The notes below the pieces were generated by a model. The model was not told the DNA's origin, did not search any database, and saw nothing but the letters and a program-made list of their open reading frames with translations. Position numbers and translations under genes: made by a program. DNA of 64,000 nt from Erythrobacter fulvus (GTDB lineage: Bacteria > Pseudomonadota > Alphaproteobacteria > Sphingomonadales > Sphingomonadaceae): contig NZ_JAQQXQ010000007.1 in assembly GCF_028595285.1 (NCBI RefSeq), positions 62,001 to 126,000 of the forward strand, written 5' to 3'. Shown here piece after piece: positions 34,723 through 44,862 of this stretch (positions within the stretch are counted from its first letter, which is position 1; each line of letters opens with the position of its first letter).

Positions 34723-35090
34723 TCTGCACGTTCCTCGTATTGGTGATAGACCCACATGGTCTTCCAGAGCCGCAAGGCAAGGATCACCGCGCCAACCGTC
34801 ACCGGTCCCCAGAACAGAAGGCTCGCCCAAAGCGGCGGCCTCAGCCATTCATCCACGCCGAGCGCGGCGAGGATCAGCACCAGCGCCAGCAGCATCGTCA
34901 GCACGCCGACGAAGCGCCCTCCGCGCTCCAGAGAGAGGAAGTCGAGCCCGCAACTCGCGCATTCATCCGCCAGTCCTGCGGGTGTCGCGAACAGCGTCCT
35001 GGCGCCGCAGCGGGGGCACAAACCGGAAAGGGCAGCCGAGACGATCCCCGGCTGCCCCTTGCTTTCCGTCGGACCGGAGTCCGGCGTCAT
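34719..35090 (-). CDS. DUF983 membrane protein in the oxidase cluster
   Basis: Protein of 123 aa with two CxxC pairs near the N-terminus (CPRCG at about 25 and CASCG at about 44), suggesting metal binding, followed by two membrane helices. DUF983 proteins regularly sit between ctaE and SURF1 in alphaproteobacteria and may help metal or oxidase assembly; the function is not established. It overlaps ctaE by one base (TGATG) and SURF1 by four. Confidence 0.88.
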   Translation of the reverse strand: MTPDSGPTESKGQPGIVSAALSGLCPRCGARTLFATPAGLADECASCGLDFLSLERGGRFVGVLTMLLALVLILAALGVDEWLRPPLWASLLFWGPVTVGAVILALRLWKTMWVYHQYEERAE

Positions 35091-35962
35091 CAGTGGTATT
35101 CGGCGCCCCAGCCGCCCCAAACGTAGATGGCGACGAAAAGGAACAGCCACACCACGTCGACGAAGTGCCAGTACCACGCCGCCGCTTCGAAGCCGAAGTG
35201 CTGCCGCGGGGTGAAGTGGCCGAGATAGGCGCGGTAGAGGCCGACTGCGAGGAAGATCGTCCCGATCAGCACGTGGAAGCCGTGGAAGCCGGTCGCCATG
35301 TAGAACGCGCTCGAATAGGTGTTGCCGCCGAAGCCGAACGGCGCGGCGCTGTATTCGTACGCCTGGATCGAGCTGAACAGCACGCCCAGTGCGATGGTCG
35401 CCCACAGGCCCTGCTTCAGGCCCTGACGGTCACCGTGGATCAGCGCGTGGTGCGCCCAAGTCACCGTGGTGCCCGAACACAGCAGGATCAGCGTGTTGAG
35501 CAGCGGCAGCTTGAACGGATCGAGCACTTCCATCCCTTCGGGAATGAACTGCGCGATGGCGCCTGCCTGACCCCAAAGGCTGGTCGTTGCCCCGGTTTCA
35601 TGGTCGAAGGTCAGCGGAGTCGGGAACAGTGCGAAGTCGAAGAAGCTCCAGAACCAACCGACGAAGAACATCACTTCCGAAGCGATGAACAGGATCATGC
35701 CGTAGCGCATGTGGAGCTGCACCACCGGGGTGTGATCGCCGCGCTGGGCTTCGATCACGATGTTGCGGAACCACATGAAGAAGGTCGCGATCAGGCCCGC
35801 AAGGCCGGCCCACAGCACCGTTGCGCCGGCAAGCGGCCCGAGCACGTCGGGATGCCAGCTCAGCACCATGCCGCTGGTGAAGGTCAGCGCCGAGATCGAG
35901 CCGACGAGCGGCCAAATATCGGGTTCAAGGATGTGGTAATCGTGGTTTGCCGTGCCAGCCAT
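35090..35962 (-). CDS. ctaE: Cytochrome c oxidase subunit III
   Basis: Seven-helix core subunit of the aa3-type oxidase, 290 aa. Diagnostic segments: the start YHILEPDIWPL, RYGMILFIASEVMFFVGWFW, TWAHHALI, GFHGFHVLIGT, and WYWHFVDVVWLFLF. It is encoded downstream of ctaG with a 33-bp gap. Confidence 0.97.
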   Translation of the reverse strand: MAGTANHDYHILEPDIWPLVGSISALTFTSGMVLSWHPDVLGPLAGATVLWAGLAGLIATFFMWFRNIVIEAQRGDHTPVVQLHMRYGMILFIASEVMFFVGWFWSFFDFALFPTPLTFDHETGATTSLWGQAGAIAQFIPEGMEVLDPFKLPLLNTLILLCSGTTVTWAHHALIHGDRQGLKQGLWATIALGVLFSSIQAYEYSAAPFGFGGNTYSSAFYMATGFHGFHVLIGTIFLAVGLYRAYLGHFTPRQHFGFEAAAWYWHFVDVVWLFLFVAIYVWGGWGAEYH

Positions 35963-35995
35963 GTGGTCGTTCCCGTCCCTGGGTTGCTTGCGTAG

Positions 35996-36601
35996 TCAGT
36001 TGGTGCCCGCCGGTGCGGCCGATTCCGGCCCCGACGTGCGGTGGAAAGTGTAGCTCAGCGTGATCTGCTCGACACCCTTCATGTTCTCGTCTTCCAGCAT
36101 GGCTGGATCGACGTAGTAGAGCACCGGCATGACAACTTCCTGCCCGGGGGCAAGGGTCTGCTCGGTGAAGCAGAAGCACTGGATCTTGTTGAAGTACTTG
36201 CCCGCCTGTTCCGGCTCGACATTGAAGGTGGCGGTGCCGGTGATCGCCTGCGAACTGTTGTTGCGCGCAACGTAGGTCGCGATATCGCGCTGGCCGATGG
36301 TGATCGTGTCCGTCGGCGCGCTCGGACGGAATGTCCAGGGCATATCGCTTGCGGTGGAGGCATCGAAGCGGATCGAGATCTGCTGGCCCGAAGCCATCGC
36401 GGCGGCGCGTGCGGCGTCGGTTTCGCTCGCAACCTGCGTGGTGCCGCCAAAACCGGTGACACGGCAGAACATCTCGTAAAGCGGAACAGCCGCATAACCG
36501 AGGCCGAGCATGAACAATGCGCCCGCAAATGCCATCATCCCCACCCGCAGATTGCGGCGGGCGGTGTCGGCATCATGGGTGACGGGCGCGGTGGAAGCCA
36601 T
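35996..36601 (-). CDS. ctaG: Cytochrome c oxidase assembly protein CtaG (Cox11)
   Basis: Copper chaperone that delivers Cu to the CuB site of subunit I. The 201-aa protein has one N-terminal membrane helix (residues 20-40) and a periplasmic immunoglobulin-like domain. The copper-binding CFCF motif is in KIQCFCFTEQ, and the VPLYEMFCRVTG block near residue 40 adds the third conserved cysteine. It starts 3 bp after the small oxidase-associated gene. Confidence 0.96.
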   Translation of the reverse strand: MASTAPVTHDADTARRNLRVGMMAFAGALFMLGLGYAAVPLYEMFCRVTGFGGTTQVASETDAARAAAMASGQQISIRFDASTASDMPWTFRPSAPTDTITIGQRDIATYVARNNSSQAITGTATFNVEPEQAGKYFNKIQCFCFTEQTLAPGQEVVMPVLYYVDPAMLEDENMKGVEQITLSYTFHRTSGPESAAPAGTN

Positions 36602-36604
36602 GGT

Positions 36605-36730
36605 TCAGCCTCCGATCCGCGCGATGGTGATCGCGTAGAACAGGATCACGAAGAACAGCAGCGTTCCCGCAACTACAAGATTGCGGCTCTTGCGGCGGCG
36701 GGTGAATTCCTTTTCCTCTTCCGGGGTCAT
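36605..36730 (-). CDS. 41-aa single-helix protein between ctaB and ctaG
   Basis: Short gene of 42 codons: ATG 36730 to TGA 36607-36605. The product has a charged N-terminus ([17 protein letters not shown]) and one hydrophobic helix ([19 protein letters not shown]), with a short tail. The ATG overlaps the ctaB stop as ATGA and the stop is 3 bp before ctaG, which strongly supports expression. A comparable small gene occurs at this place in many alphaproteobacterial cta operons (CoxF-like); its role is unknown. Confidence 0.85.
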   Translation of the reverse strand: MTPEEEKEFTRRRKSRNLVVAGTLLFFVILFYAITIARIGG

Positions 36731-37656
36731 GCAAGCCACCCCTGATAGGCCGCCACACGGTCTGCCACCAGTGCGGCGAAAAGTGCGAAGAGGTAGTAGA
36801 TCGAGAACTTGAAGAGCTTTTTCTCGGGCAGCATCTTGTCACCCTCGGCCGCCCGCGTGCGGGTGCCGACCGGAACAGCCAGCAGAACGAACAGCGCGGA
36901 CAGCGTCACCGCAGTCATGCCGTAGATCCAGCCGGTTCCGCCAATATACCACGGAGCAATCGCGATGGGCGCGAGCACCAGCGTGTAGATCAGGATCTGG
37001 TGGCGGGTCGCCTTCTCGCCCGCAACAACGGGCAGCATCGGAATGCCGACCTTGGCGTAATCGGACTGCACGAACAGGGCCAGCGCCCAGAAGTGCGGCG
37101 GGGTCCAGAAAAAGATGATCGCGAACAGCAGCACCGGCATTGCGGTGATTTCGCCGGTCACGGCGATCCAGCCGATCAGCGGCGGAAATGCGCCCGCACC
37201 ACCGCCGATGACGATGTTCTGCGGTGTGCGCGGCTTCAGCCACATCGTGTAGATCACGGCATAGTAGATGATGGCCGCCAGCAGCAGCGCAGCTGCCAGC
37301 CAGCCGATGGCGACCCCCATCAGCACGATCGACGCCGCCGACAGGAAGAGCCCGAAATCGCGCGCATCCTCGCGCCGCATCCGGCCGCCGGGCAGCGGAC
37401 GGTTCATCGTGCGTTTCATGCCCGCATCGAGATCGGCTTCCCACCACTGGTTGAGAACCGCCGAACCGCCCGCCCCCATGGCAATGGCGAGGATGGCGGT
37501 GAAGCCCAGCACCGGATGGATGCTGCCGGGCGCAGCCAGCACGCCGCAGATCGCGGTGAAGATCACCAGCGTCATCACACGCGGCTTGGTCAGCGTGAAG
37601 AAATCACGCCATTCCGTGGGCAGCGCCGTGGTGGTCTGAGGTGCTGTGCTTGCCAT
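36727..37656 (-). CDS. ctaB: Protoheme IX farnesyltransferase (heme O synthase)
   Basis: Membrane UbiA-superfamily enzyme of 309 aa adding a farnesyl chain to heme b, first step to heme a. Aspartate-rich motif [15 protein letters not shown] near residue 70, then [10 protein letters not shown], and [13 protein letters not shown] for the second half. ATG 37656 fits the family start. It follows ctaD after a 95-bp gap with hairpins. Confidence 0.96.
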   Translation of the reverse strand: MASTAPQTTTALPTEWRDFFTLTKPRVMTLVIFTAICGVLAAPGSIHPVLGFTAILAIAMGAGGSAVLNQWWEADLDAGMKRTMNRPLPGGRMRREDARDFGLFLSAASIVLMGVAIGWLAAALLLAAIIYYAVIYTMWLKPRTPQNIVIGGGAGAFPPLIGWIAVTGEITAMPVLLFAIIFFWTPPHFWALALFVQSDYAKVGIPMLPVVAGEKATRHQILIYTLVLAPIAIAPWYIGGTGWIYGMTAVTLSALFVLLAVPVGTRTRAAEGDKMLPEKKLFKFSIYYLFALFAALVADRVAAYQGWLA

Positions 37657-37678
37657 CGTCTTTGCGTTCCATTGGCAA

Positions 37679-37735
37679 GGAGCGCGACCATTCCAGCCGC
37701 GCTCCCGCCTGTGTGTCATGCTCCGGCGAGGGAGC
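37679..37735 (-). promoter_or_regulatory. Paired hairpins between ctaD and ctaB
   Basis: GGAGCGCG and CGCGCTCC (37679-37686 and 37698-37705) form an 8-bp stem; a second stem uses GCTCC (37720-37724) and GGAGC (37731-37735). Neither has a T tract. They probably protect or set a processing point in the mRNA between the core subunit and assembly genes. Confidence 0.45.
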
Positions 37736-37751
37736 CGATCACGCCCGGTCC

Positions 37752-39464
37752 TTACGCGGATGCCGGACGGTGATCGTGATAGTCCATGCTGTCGGTAATC
37801 ACCGGCAGCGTTTCGAACTGGTGGTAAGGCGGCGGGCTCGGCAGGGTCCATTCGAGCGTCGTCGCGCCTTCGCCCCACGGGTTGGCTTCGGCCTTCTTGC
37901 CGGCAAACAGCGCGTAGAGGATGTTGACGAAGAAGAACAGCATCGAACCGGCCATGATGTAGTAGCCGTAAGTGCTGATCTGGTGCCAGAAGGTGTAGGC
38001 CTCCGTGTAGTCCGGATAGCGGCGCGGCATGCCCTGCATCCCGAGGAAGTGCTGCGGGAAGAAGATCACGTTAACGCCGATGAAGAACGTCCAGAAGTGC
38101 AGGTGCGAGAGGAACTCGCTGTGCATCCGCCCGCTCATCTTCGGGAACCAGTAATAGAAGCCTGCGAACATCGAGAACACCGCACCCATCGAAAGCACGT
38201 AATGGAAATGCGCCACCACATAGTAGGTGTCGTGCAGGTTGTCGTCGATCCCGCCATTGGCCAGCACCACGCCGGTCACACCGCCGACGGTGAACAGGAA
38301 GATGAAGCCCAGCGCCCAGACCATCGGCGACTTGAACTGGAGGCTGCCGCCCCACATCGTCGCGATCCAGCTGAAGATCTTCACACCGGTCGGCACCGCG
38401 ATAACCATGGTCGCCGCGGTGAAATACATCTTCGTGTTAACGTCCAGACCCACGGTGTACATGTGGTGTGCCCAGACGATGAAGCCGACGACGCCGATCG
38501 CGACCATGGCGTAAGCCATACCGAGGTAACCGAACACAGGCTTGCGGCTGAAGGTCGCAACGATCTGGCTGATCATGCCGAAGCCCGGCAGGATCATGAT
38601 GTACACTTCGGGGTGACCGAAGAACCAGAACAGGTGCTGGTAGAGCACCGGATCGCCGCCACCGGCCGGATCGAAGAAGGTGGTGCCGAAGTTGCGGTCG
38701 GTCAGCAGCATAGTGATGGCAGCAGCCAGCACCGGCAGCGCCAGCAGCAGCAGGAAGGCGGTGACCAGCACCGACCAAACGAACAGCGGCATCTTGTGCA
38801 GAGTCATGCCCGGCGCGCGCATGTTGAAGATGGTGGTGATGAAGTTGGTCGCACCCAGGATCGAGCCCGCACCCGACAGGTGCAGCGAGAAGATCGCGAA
38901 GTCGACCGCAGGGCCGACCGAACCGCTGGTGGAAAGCGGCGCATAGACCGTCCAACCGGTGCCCGCGCCCGGGCCGGAGCCGCCGGGGACGAACAGCGAG
39001 AACAGTAGGCTGAAGAAGCCCGCCACCGTCAGCCAGAACGACACGTTGTTCATGCGCGGGAAGGCCATGTCCGGCGCACCGATCATCAGCGGCACGAACC
39101 AGTTGCCGAAGCCACCGATCATCGCCGGCATGACCATGAAGAAGACCATGATCAGACCGTGGGCGGTGATGAACACGTTCCACATGTGCAGCGCGGTATT
39201 GATGTCGTTCGCGCCACCCATGAACTGGGCCCACCACTGCAGGTACTGGATACCCGGCTCGGCCAGCTCGACACGCATGATGCCCGAAATGGCACCCCCG
39301 ACGATCCCCGCGATGATCGCGAAGATCAGGTACATCGTGCCGATGTCCTTGTGGTTGGTCGACATGAACCAGCGGGCGAAGAAGCCCGGCTTGTGATCGG
39401 CATGGTCATGCGCGTCGTGGGCGTGATCGCCGTGAACGTCGAAGCCTTCTGCGGTGGTTGCCAT
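37752..39464 (-). CDS. ctaD: Cytochrome c oxidase subunit I
   Basis: Catalytic heme-copper subunit of 570 aa with 12 helices. The Glu of the D channel is in WFFGHPEVY, marking an A-type (aa3) oxidase. CuB and heme ligands lie in [22 protein letters not shown] and [14 protein letters not shown]. An N-terminal His/Asp-rich stretch (residues 10-25) is unusual but short. It is 41 bp downstream of ctaC. Confidence 0.98.
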   Translation of the reverse strand: MATTAEGFDVHGDHAHDAHDHADHKPGFFARWFMSTNHKDIGTMYLIFAIIAGIVGGAISGIMRVELAEPGIQYLQWWAQFMGGANDINTALHMWNVFITAHGLIMVFFMVMPAMIGGFGNWFVPLMIGAPDMAFPRMNNVSFWLTVAGFFSLLFSLFVPGGSGPGAGTGWTVYAPLSTSGSVGPAVDFAIFSLHLSGAGSILGATNFITTIFNMRAPGMTLHKMPLFVWSVLVTAFLLLLALPVLAAAITMLLTDRNFGTTFFDPAGGGDPVLYQHLFWFFGHPEVYIMILPGFGMISQIVATFSRKPVFGYLGMAYAMVAIGVVGFIVWAHHMYTVGLDVNTKMYFTAATMVIAVPTGVKIFSWIATMWGGSLQFKSPMVWALGFIFLFTVGGVTGVVLANGGIDDNLHDTYYVVAHFHYVLSMGAVFSMFAGFYYWFPKMSGRMHSEFLSHLHFWTFFIGVNVIFFPQHFLGMQGMPRRYPDYTEAYTFWHQISTYGYYIMAGSMLFFFVNILYALFAGKKAEANPWGEGATTLEWTLPSPPPYHQFETLPVITDSMDYHDHRPASA

Positions 39465-39505
39465 CTTCGGATACTCTCAGGTGTTATTCGTTCAGTTCGT
39501 TCGGC

Positions 39506-40537
39506 TCAGCGCGCGGTCAGCAGTGCGACCTGTTCGGGCTCGGCGGCGGGCGTCTCTTCGGCACCCGGCATCGATCCGCCCTGCGACTGCACCCATGCAG
39601 CGAATTCGTCGGCAGGAAGCGCCTCGATCGCAATCGGCATGTAGGCATGACGCGAACCGCACAGCTCGGAGCACTGGCCGTAATACACGCCCGGCTCCTT
39701 GATGGTCAGCAACTTCTCGTTCAGGCGGCCCGGCACCGCGTCCATCTTGAACCAGAGGGAGGGCACCGCGAAAGCGTGGATCACGTCGGTCGCCGTAGTC
39801 TGGATGCGCAGCGGCACACCAGCGGGCACGACCATGCGGTTGTCCACCGCCAGCTGGGCCGGCTCACCACGCCGCACCGCCTCTTCGTCAGGAAGCATAT
39901 TGGAGATGACCTCGATCTCGCCATGGTCGGGGTAGGTGTAGCCCCAATACCACTGATAGCCGGTTGCCTTGATTGTAACGGCATCGGCCGGCGGAGTTTC
40001 ATACTGGCGCGCCAACAGCGTGATCGAAGGTACTGCGATCACCACTAGGATAATCACGGGAACGATCGTCCACACCACTTCGATCATGGTGTTGTGGGTG
40101 GTCTTCGAAGCGACCGGATTGGCGCCGCGGTTGAAGCGCACGATAACATACAGCAGCAGGCCGAGCACAAACAGGCTGATGACGGTGATCACCGGCAGCA
40201 GAATGTAGTCGTGCATCCCCAGCGCGTATTCGCCATTATCGGTATACTGATCCTGGAAGGTCAGCGACTTGGCCATTGCGCCCGGCTCGTCCGAGCGGGG
40301 ATCGGTCGGCATGCCCTTGCCCTTGGTCGGAGCCATCGGGGTGTAGGCACCCACCTCGACATTCGCAGCATCGGTCACAGCGTCGACCAATGCGGCATCC
40401 GGAGCGGTTGCCTGCACGGCAACCGGCGCCGCCGCATCCTGCGCGCCAGCGCTCACAGGCGCAAACAGCGCTGCCATCGCAGCCAGCGCCGCGATTCCAG
40501 CCAATTTCATACGGGTATGCATCTGACCCATCTTCAT
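39506..40537 (-). CDS. ctaC: Cytochrome c oxidase subunit II
   Basis: CuA-containing subunit of 343 aa that accepts electrons from cytochrome c. Signal peptide (LAGIAALAAMAALFAPVSAGA region), two membrane helices around 115-190, then the CuA domain with YYGQCSELCGSRHAYMPI. No fused cytochrome c domain. ATG 40537 is used; ATG 40531 is also possible. The 220-bp gap upstream to pyrE contains a CATAAT -10-like hexamer on the minus strand (40576-40571) and two TTCGAA hexamers at 40551-40556 and 40566-40571; otherwise I see nothing in it. Confidence 0.96.
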   Translation of the reverse strand: MKMGQMHTRMKLAGIAALAAMAALFAPVSAGAQDAAAPVAVQATAPDAALVDAVTDAANVEVGAYTPMAPTKGKGMPTDPRSDEPGAMAKSLTFQDQYTDNGEYALGMHDYILLPVITVISLFVLGLLLYVIVRFNRGANPVASKTTHNTMIEVVWTIVPVIILVVIAVPSITLLARQYETPPADAVTIKATGYQWYWGYTYPDHGEIEVISNMLPDEEAVRRGEPAQLAVDNRMVVPAGVPLRIQTTATDVIHAFAVPSLWFKMDAVPGRLNEKLLTIKEPGVYYGQCSELCGSRHAYMPIAIEALPADEFAAWVQSQGGSMPGAEETPAAEPEQVALLTAR

Positions 40538-40757
40538 GTGTCCAAGTTGCTTCGAAATCTTAGTTTTCGAATTATGATCCCTTGCCGCCCGGCGACCCTC
40601 CGCCAGACAGCGTTCCGCCGACATTCCGGCCAGCTTCCGACCGCCCTTAGCCGCGCTTGCCGAGGGCCTCAAGCGCTTCTAGGGAGAAAATTATGCAAGC
40701 CTCCATGATTGCCGCGCAAGTCGCAGCGTCACTTTCGTTTTTTCCCGGAGTCCGTTC

Positions 40758-41339
40758 ATGACCGAAGATGAAGTCCTTTCCGAGTTTCGCGCCAGCGGTG
40801 CATTGCTAGAAGGACATTTCAAACTCTCTTCGGGGCGGCATAGCGGCCATTACCTGCAATGCGCCCGTGTGCTCATGAACCCCGCCCGTGCCGCACGGTT
40901 GGCCGAGGCGGTGGTTGCGGGCATTCCTGCGGATGTTCGCGCGCAGATCGATGTCGTGGTTTCGCCCGCAATGGGCGGGATCATCATCGGTCACGAAGTC
41001 GGCCGCGCGATGGGCAAGGACGCACTTTTCCTCGAACGGCCAGAAGGCACCTTCCACCTCCGCCGCGGATTCGCACTCGAACCGGGGGCGAAGGTGCTGA
41101 TGGTCGAGGACGTGGTCACCACAGGCCTTTCCAGCCGCGAGGCTATCGCCGCTGTCGCGCGCGAGGGCGGTGAAGTGATCGCCGAATGCGCGATCATCGA
41201 CCGTTCATGCGGTTCGGTCGATCTCGGCGTGCCTTTCTACCCGCTGCTCGCCATCGATTTCCCCACCTATGATGAAAGCGACATCCCCGAAGCGCTGGCA
41301 CGCGTAGCTGTGACGAAGCCCGGAAGCCGGAAAGAATGA
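40758..41339 (+). CDS. pyrE: Orotate phosphoribosyltransferase
   Basis: Joins orotate to PRPP in pyrimidine synthesis. The 193-aa protein has the PRPP-binding motif VLMVEDVVTTG at about residues 113-123, preceded by VVVSPAMGGIIIGHEV. It starts a plus-strand operon and overlaps pdxJ by ATGA. Confidence 0.96.
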   Translation: MTEDEVLSEFRASGALLEGHFKLSSGRHSGHYLQCARVLMNPARAARLAEAVVAGIPADVRAQIDVVVSPAMGGIIIGHEVGRAMGKDALFLERPEGTFHLRRGFALEPGAKVLMVEDVVTTGLSSREAIAAVAREGGEVIAECAIIDRSCGSVDLGVPFYPLLAIDFPTYDESDIPEALARVAVTKPGSRKE

Positions 41340-42091
41340 CAGCAACTCTCCACCCTCGCCCGCTGCGGCTCGGCGTGAACATCGATCACGTCGCGACGAT
41401 CAGGAATGCGCGCGGCGGGGACCATCCCGATCCGGTGCGCGCGGCTGAAATCGTTGCGGCAGTGGGCGGCGACGGCATCACCGCGCACCTGCGCGAAGAC
41501 CGCCGTCATATCCGCGACGAGGATCTGGCGCGCATCCAGCAAGCCACCAATCTTCCGCTCAACCTCGAAATGGCGGCAACGCGCGAGATGCTGGCCATCG
41601 CGCTCAGGCACAAACCGCACGCGGCCTGCATCGTCCCGGAAAAGCGCGAGGAACGCACCACCGAAGGCGGGCTCGACGCGGCGGGCCTGCACAACACGCT
41701 GGCGCCGATTGTCGAGGATCTGCGCGGCGCGGACATCCGTGTCTCGCTGTTTATCGAGGCCAACGAACGACAGCTCGATGCCGCGCTGCGATTGGGCGCG
41801 CCGGTGGTCGAATTTCACACCGGTGAATATGCTCACGCCTTCCTCGACGGCGACCGCGCGCGGGTCGAACGCGAGTTGCGCCGCATTACCGATATGGCCG
41901 CGCTCGCCGCCAAGAACGGGATCGAGCCGCACGCGGGCCACGGCCTCACCTTTGATAACGTCCAGCCGATCGCCGCGATTCCCCAGATCGCAGAACTCAA
42001 TATCGGTCACTATCTGATCGGCGAGGCGGTTTTCGTCGGTCTGGAAAACGCGATCCGGCGGATGCGCGAGTTGATGGACGAGGTGCGATAA
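41336..42091 (+). CDS. pdxJ: Pyridoxine 5'-phosphate synthase
   Basis: TIM-barrel enzyme of 251 aa that makes pyridoxine phosphate in the DXP-dependent vitamin B6 route. Diagnostic blocks: [49 protein letters not shown], and the C-terminal [11 protein letters not shown] and [12 protein letters not shown]. It overlaps pyrE by ATGA and is followed immediately by a small membrane gene. Confidence 0.97.
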   Translation: MTATLHPRPLRLGVNIDHVATIRNARGGDHPDPVRAAEIVAAVGGDGITAHLREDRRHIRDEDLARIQQATNLPLNLEMAATREMLAIALRHKPHAACIVPEKREERTTEGGLDAAGLHNTLAPIVEDLRGADIRVSLFIEANERQLDAALRLGAPVVEFHTGEYAHAFLDGDRARVERELRRITDMAALAAKNGIEPHAGHGLTFDNVQPIAAIPQIAELNIGHYLIGEAVFVGLENAIRRMRELMDEVR

Positions 42092-42376
42092 GTGCCCGAC
42101 GGCGATCTTCCACCGCTCGCCCCGGAACAGAAGCGCTGGGCCTTCGCAGCCGCGGCGCTATTCCTGCTCGCCATCGGCTTTCTCGGCTTTTCGCTAAGTA
42201 CGCGGGTCATGGAAGTCTTCGCGGTCGGCTGGGTCGCCCTGCAGATCTTCGGCTTCGTCGGTGCGCTGAAGTTCTCCAAGGGCGATTTCGCCCATCCGCT
42301 GTTCAAATCGCAGGTGATGCTTCACCTCATGGCGCTGGCCCTGCTGGTTGCCGTGATCATCAGGGCGTTCAAATGA
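42092..42376 (+). CDS. Small membrane protein between pdxJ and acpS
   Basis: Protein of 94 aa with three predicted helices (about residues 17-36, 38-60 and 72-92). GTG 42092 directly abuts the pdxJ TAA, and the end overlaps acpS by 4 bp, so it must be part of the operon. No family recognised. Confidence 0.72.
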   Translation: MPDGDLPPLAPEQKRWAFAAAALFLLAIGFLGFSLSTRVMEVFAVGWVALQIFGFVGALKFSKGDFAHPLFKSQVMLHLMALALLVAVIIRAFK

Positions 42377-42774
42377 TCATCGGCCTCGGTTCCGACCTGT
42401 GCAACATCGAACGGATCGGCAATTCGCTGGCTCGCTACGGAGAGCGGTTCGAGAACCGCGTCTTCACCGATATCGAGATCGCCAAGGCGCGCAGCCGCCC
42501 CTACACCATCGCCGGCACCTATGCGAAACGCTTCGCCGCCAAGGAAGCCTTCTCCAAAGCGGTCGGCACCGGGTTCAAGCGCGGCGTGTTCATGAAGGAT
42601 ATCGGCGTGGTCAACGGCCGCTCCGGTGCGCCGACGCTGGCGCTGACAGGCGGCGCGGCATTGCGGCTTGAAGAAATGACGCCGAAAGGCCATGAGGCGC
42701 GCATTCATCTTACCCTCACAGACGATCATCCATGGGCCCAGGCCTTCGTGATCATCGAAGCCATCCCCCTCTGA
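42373..42774 (+). CDS. acpS: Holo-[acyl-carrier-protein] synthase
   Basis: Phosphopantetheinyl transferase of 133 aa that activates acyl carrier protein. Metal and CoA-binding residues are D8 in [12 protein letters not shown] and E58 in [11 protein letters not shown]. Overlaps the preceding gene by ATGA; lepB follows 14 bp after its stop, the usual acpS-lepB linkage. Confidence 0.96.
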   Translation: MIIGLGSDLCNIERIGNSLARYGERFENRVFTDIEIAKARSRPYTIAGTYAKRFAAKEAFSKAVGTGFKRGVFMKDIGVVNGRSGAPTLALTGGAALRLEEMTPKGHEARIHLTLTDDHPWAQAFVIIEAIPL

Positions 42775-42788
42775 TCGGCCCGAAGCAC

Positions 42789-43688
42789 ATGGCAATCACC
42801 GAAAGCCCCCAAGAAAGCCCTCATGTGACCGACACCAGCGCCCCCGAAAAGCCGCACAAGGTCGACTGGCTGGCCGAAATCCGCGGGCTGGCGCTGATGC
42901 TGCTGGCTGTGCTGGCGTTTCACAGCCTCGTGGCAAAGCCCTTTTACATCCCCTCTACCTCGATGATGCCGACTCTGTGGGTGGGCGACCGGCTGGTGGT
43001 GAGCAAATACCCCTATGGCTGGTCGTGGGCGTCAGCGAGCTTCCACCTGTTGCCGCGGGGCGACTGGCGGGTGTGGCCGTCGACGCCGGAATATGGCGAT
43101 ATCGTCATTCCCGTGCACCCGACGCGGGACGAGGATTACATCAAGCGCGTGGTCGCGCTGCCGGGCGACACAATCGAAGTGCGCGGCGGGCAGATCATCC
43201 TCAACGGCCAGGCGATCAAGCGCGAAGTGGTGCCGCCGGTGCGCATCCCGTTCGAACCCGATCTGATCTGCCGCGGTGCCCCCTGCCTTGATGCTTTCGA
43301 TCAATACCGCGTCAACGGCGCGGACGGCCGCGAATATTACGAACCGCCGACATGGCGCGAAACGCTGCCCAACGGGGCGACCTATCTCACCATCGACTAC
43401 CGCGACCAGCGGCTGGACAATTACGGTCCCTATACCGTGCCGGACAACGCCGTCTTCGTGATGGGCGACAACCGCGACGAAAGCGCCGACAGCCGCGCCG
43501 AAGCGATCGAGAGCGGGTTGGGCGGCGCAGTACCGCTGGCCAATATCGGCGGACGGGCGGAATTCATCACCTTCAGTCTCGACGGTTCGACCACATGGAA
43601 CCCGGTATCGTGGTTCTCGAGCCTGCGTCCCGAGCGGGCCTGGACAACACTGCGCCCGCCGCTAGCCGAAGAAAGCGCGGCACAATAA
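42789..43688 (+). CDS. lepB: Signal peptidase I
   Basis: Membrane-bound serine protease of 299 aa that removes signal peptides. Catalytic dyad S58 (PSTSMMPTL) and K119 (DEDYIKRVVALPGD); the GDNRDESADSR box lies near residue 225. One N-terminal helix at about 32-50. ATG 42789 is preferred to a start at 42732, which would overlap acpS by 43 bp. Confidence 0.95.
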   Translation: MAITESPQESPHVTDTSAPEKPHKVDWLAEIRGLALMLLAVLAFHSLVAKPFYIPSTSMMPTLWVGDRLVVSKYPYGWSWASASFHLLPRGDWRVWPSTPEYGDIVIPVHPTRDEDYIKRVVALPGDTIEVRGGQIILNGQAIKREVVPPVRIPFEPDLICRGAPCLDAFDQYRVNGADGREYYEPPTWRETLPNGATYLTIDYRDQRLDNYGPYTVPDNAVFVMGDNRDESADSRAEAIESGLGGAVPLANIGGRAEFITFSLDGSTTWNPVSWFSSLRPERAWTTLRPPLAEESAAQ

Positions 43689-43707
43689 TCGTGAGGCAGC
43701 GCAAGCA

Positions 43708-44862
43708 ATGGCTCGCAAGTTTCTCTATTTCGTAGCTTTCTGTATCACGCTCGTAATCGCGGGGGCGATCCTGCTGGCACTGTTCCCCAACCAGCTCACA
43801 AAACTGGCGACGGTCCCCTCGGTTGCTTTCGCGCCGGTCAAGCCGCTCGAGGCCAATGCCTATGAGGACCCGGCTTTGTGGTACTCGCGCCCCGGTATCG
43901 GGCTCAAGGACCCGGCGCGCTGGCAACCCGCCTATGCCAATGACCGCGGGCTTCTGCCCACCCCTGCCGATCCGCCCGCTCCGCGCTTTGCCGTGTTCTT
44001 TGTCCACCCTACCAGCTATCTCAACCGCGAAAGCTGGAACGCGCCGCTTGAAAATGGTGGCGACCCGGATGCCGAGCGTATCGCCCGCATTTACCTGCGC
44101 GGTATGGCCAGTCCCTTCAACGCGGCGTCCGAAATCTGGGCACCCCGATACCGGCAGGCGACCATGGGCGCCTTTCTGACCGACGCACCGGAGGGCAAGC
44201 AAGCGATCGACGCTGCCTATGCCGACGTGCGCGAGGCCTATCGTTACTTCCTGTCCAGCATCGATCCCGACACGCCGATCGTGCTGGCAGGCCATTCGCA
44301 AGGCTCGCTGCATCTCAAGCGGCTGCTGGCGGAAGAAGTGCGCGGATCGCCGGCTGCAGAGCGGCTCGTCGCAGCATACATCATCGGTTGGCCGGTAAGC
44401 CTCCAGCACGATCTGCCGCAGATGGGCTTTCCGGCCTGCGCCGCGCCGGAGCAGGCCGGATGCGTGCTTTCGTGGCAGAGTTTTGCCGAGCCTGCCGATC
44501 CATCGCTGGTGCTCGAAGCCTATGGCAGCATGCCCGCGCTCGATGGTGATGCGCCGGGAACGTCCCCTATGTTGTGCACCAATCCGCTGACCGGCACCTA
44601 TGGCGGGCAAGCCCCGGCAAGCTCCAATCTCGGCACACTGGTGCCCGAAGACAGCATGGAAAAGGGCGAACTCGCCCCCGGTCTCGTCCCTGCGCGCTGC
44701 GATAATCGGGGCGTCTTGCTGATCGGCGCACCGCCCGAAATGGGAAGCTATGTGCTGCCGGGGAACAATTACCATGTCTATGATCTGCCGCTGTTCTGGG
44801 CGAACACCAAGGCCGACGTGATCCGCCGGGTTGAGACATGGACGAAGCAGCCCGCCAAATGA
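43708..44862 (+). CDS. DUF3089 alpha/beta hydrolase-like protein
   Basis: Protein of 384 aa with an N-terminal membrane anchor (about residues 6-26) and a periplasmic alpha/beta-hydrolase-type domain. The nucleophile elbow is AGHSQGS near residue 195, and the VFFVHPTSYLNRESWN block is typical of DUF3089. Possible catalytic His in NNYHVYDLPLFW. It may act on lipids or esters of the envelope; the substrate is unknown. It overlaps ruvX by 4 bp if ruvX starts at 44859. Confidence 0.82.
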   Translation: MARKFLYFVAFCITLVIAGAILLALFPNQLTKLATVPSVAFAPVKPLEANAYEDPALWYSRPGIGLKDPARWQPAYANDRGLLPTPADPPAPRFAVFFVHPTSYLNRESWNAPLENGGDPDAERIARIYLRGMASPFNAASEIWAPRYRQATMGAFLTDAPEGKQAIDAAYADVREAYRYFLSSIDPDTPIVLAGHSQGSLHLKRLLAEEVRGSPAAERLVAAYIIGWPVSLQHDLPQMGFPACAAPEQAGCVLSWQSFAEPADPSLVLEAYGSMPALDGDAPGTSPMLCTNPLTGTYGGQAPASSNLGTLVPEDSMEKGELAPGLVPARCDNRGVLLIGAPPEMGSYVLPGNNYHVYDLPLFWANTKADVIRRVETWTKQPAK

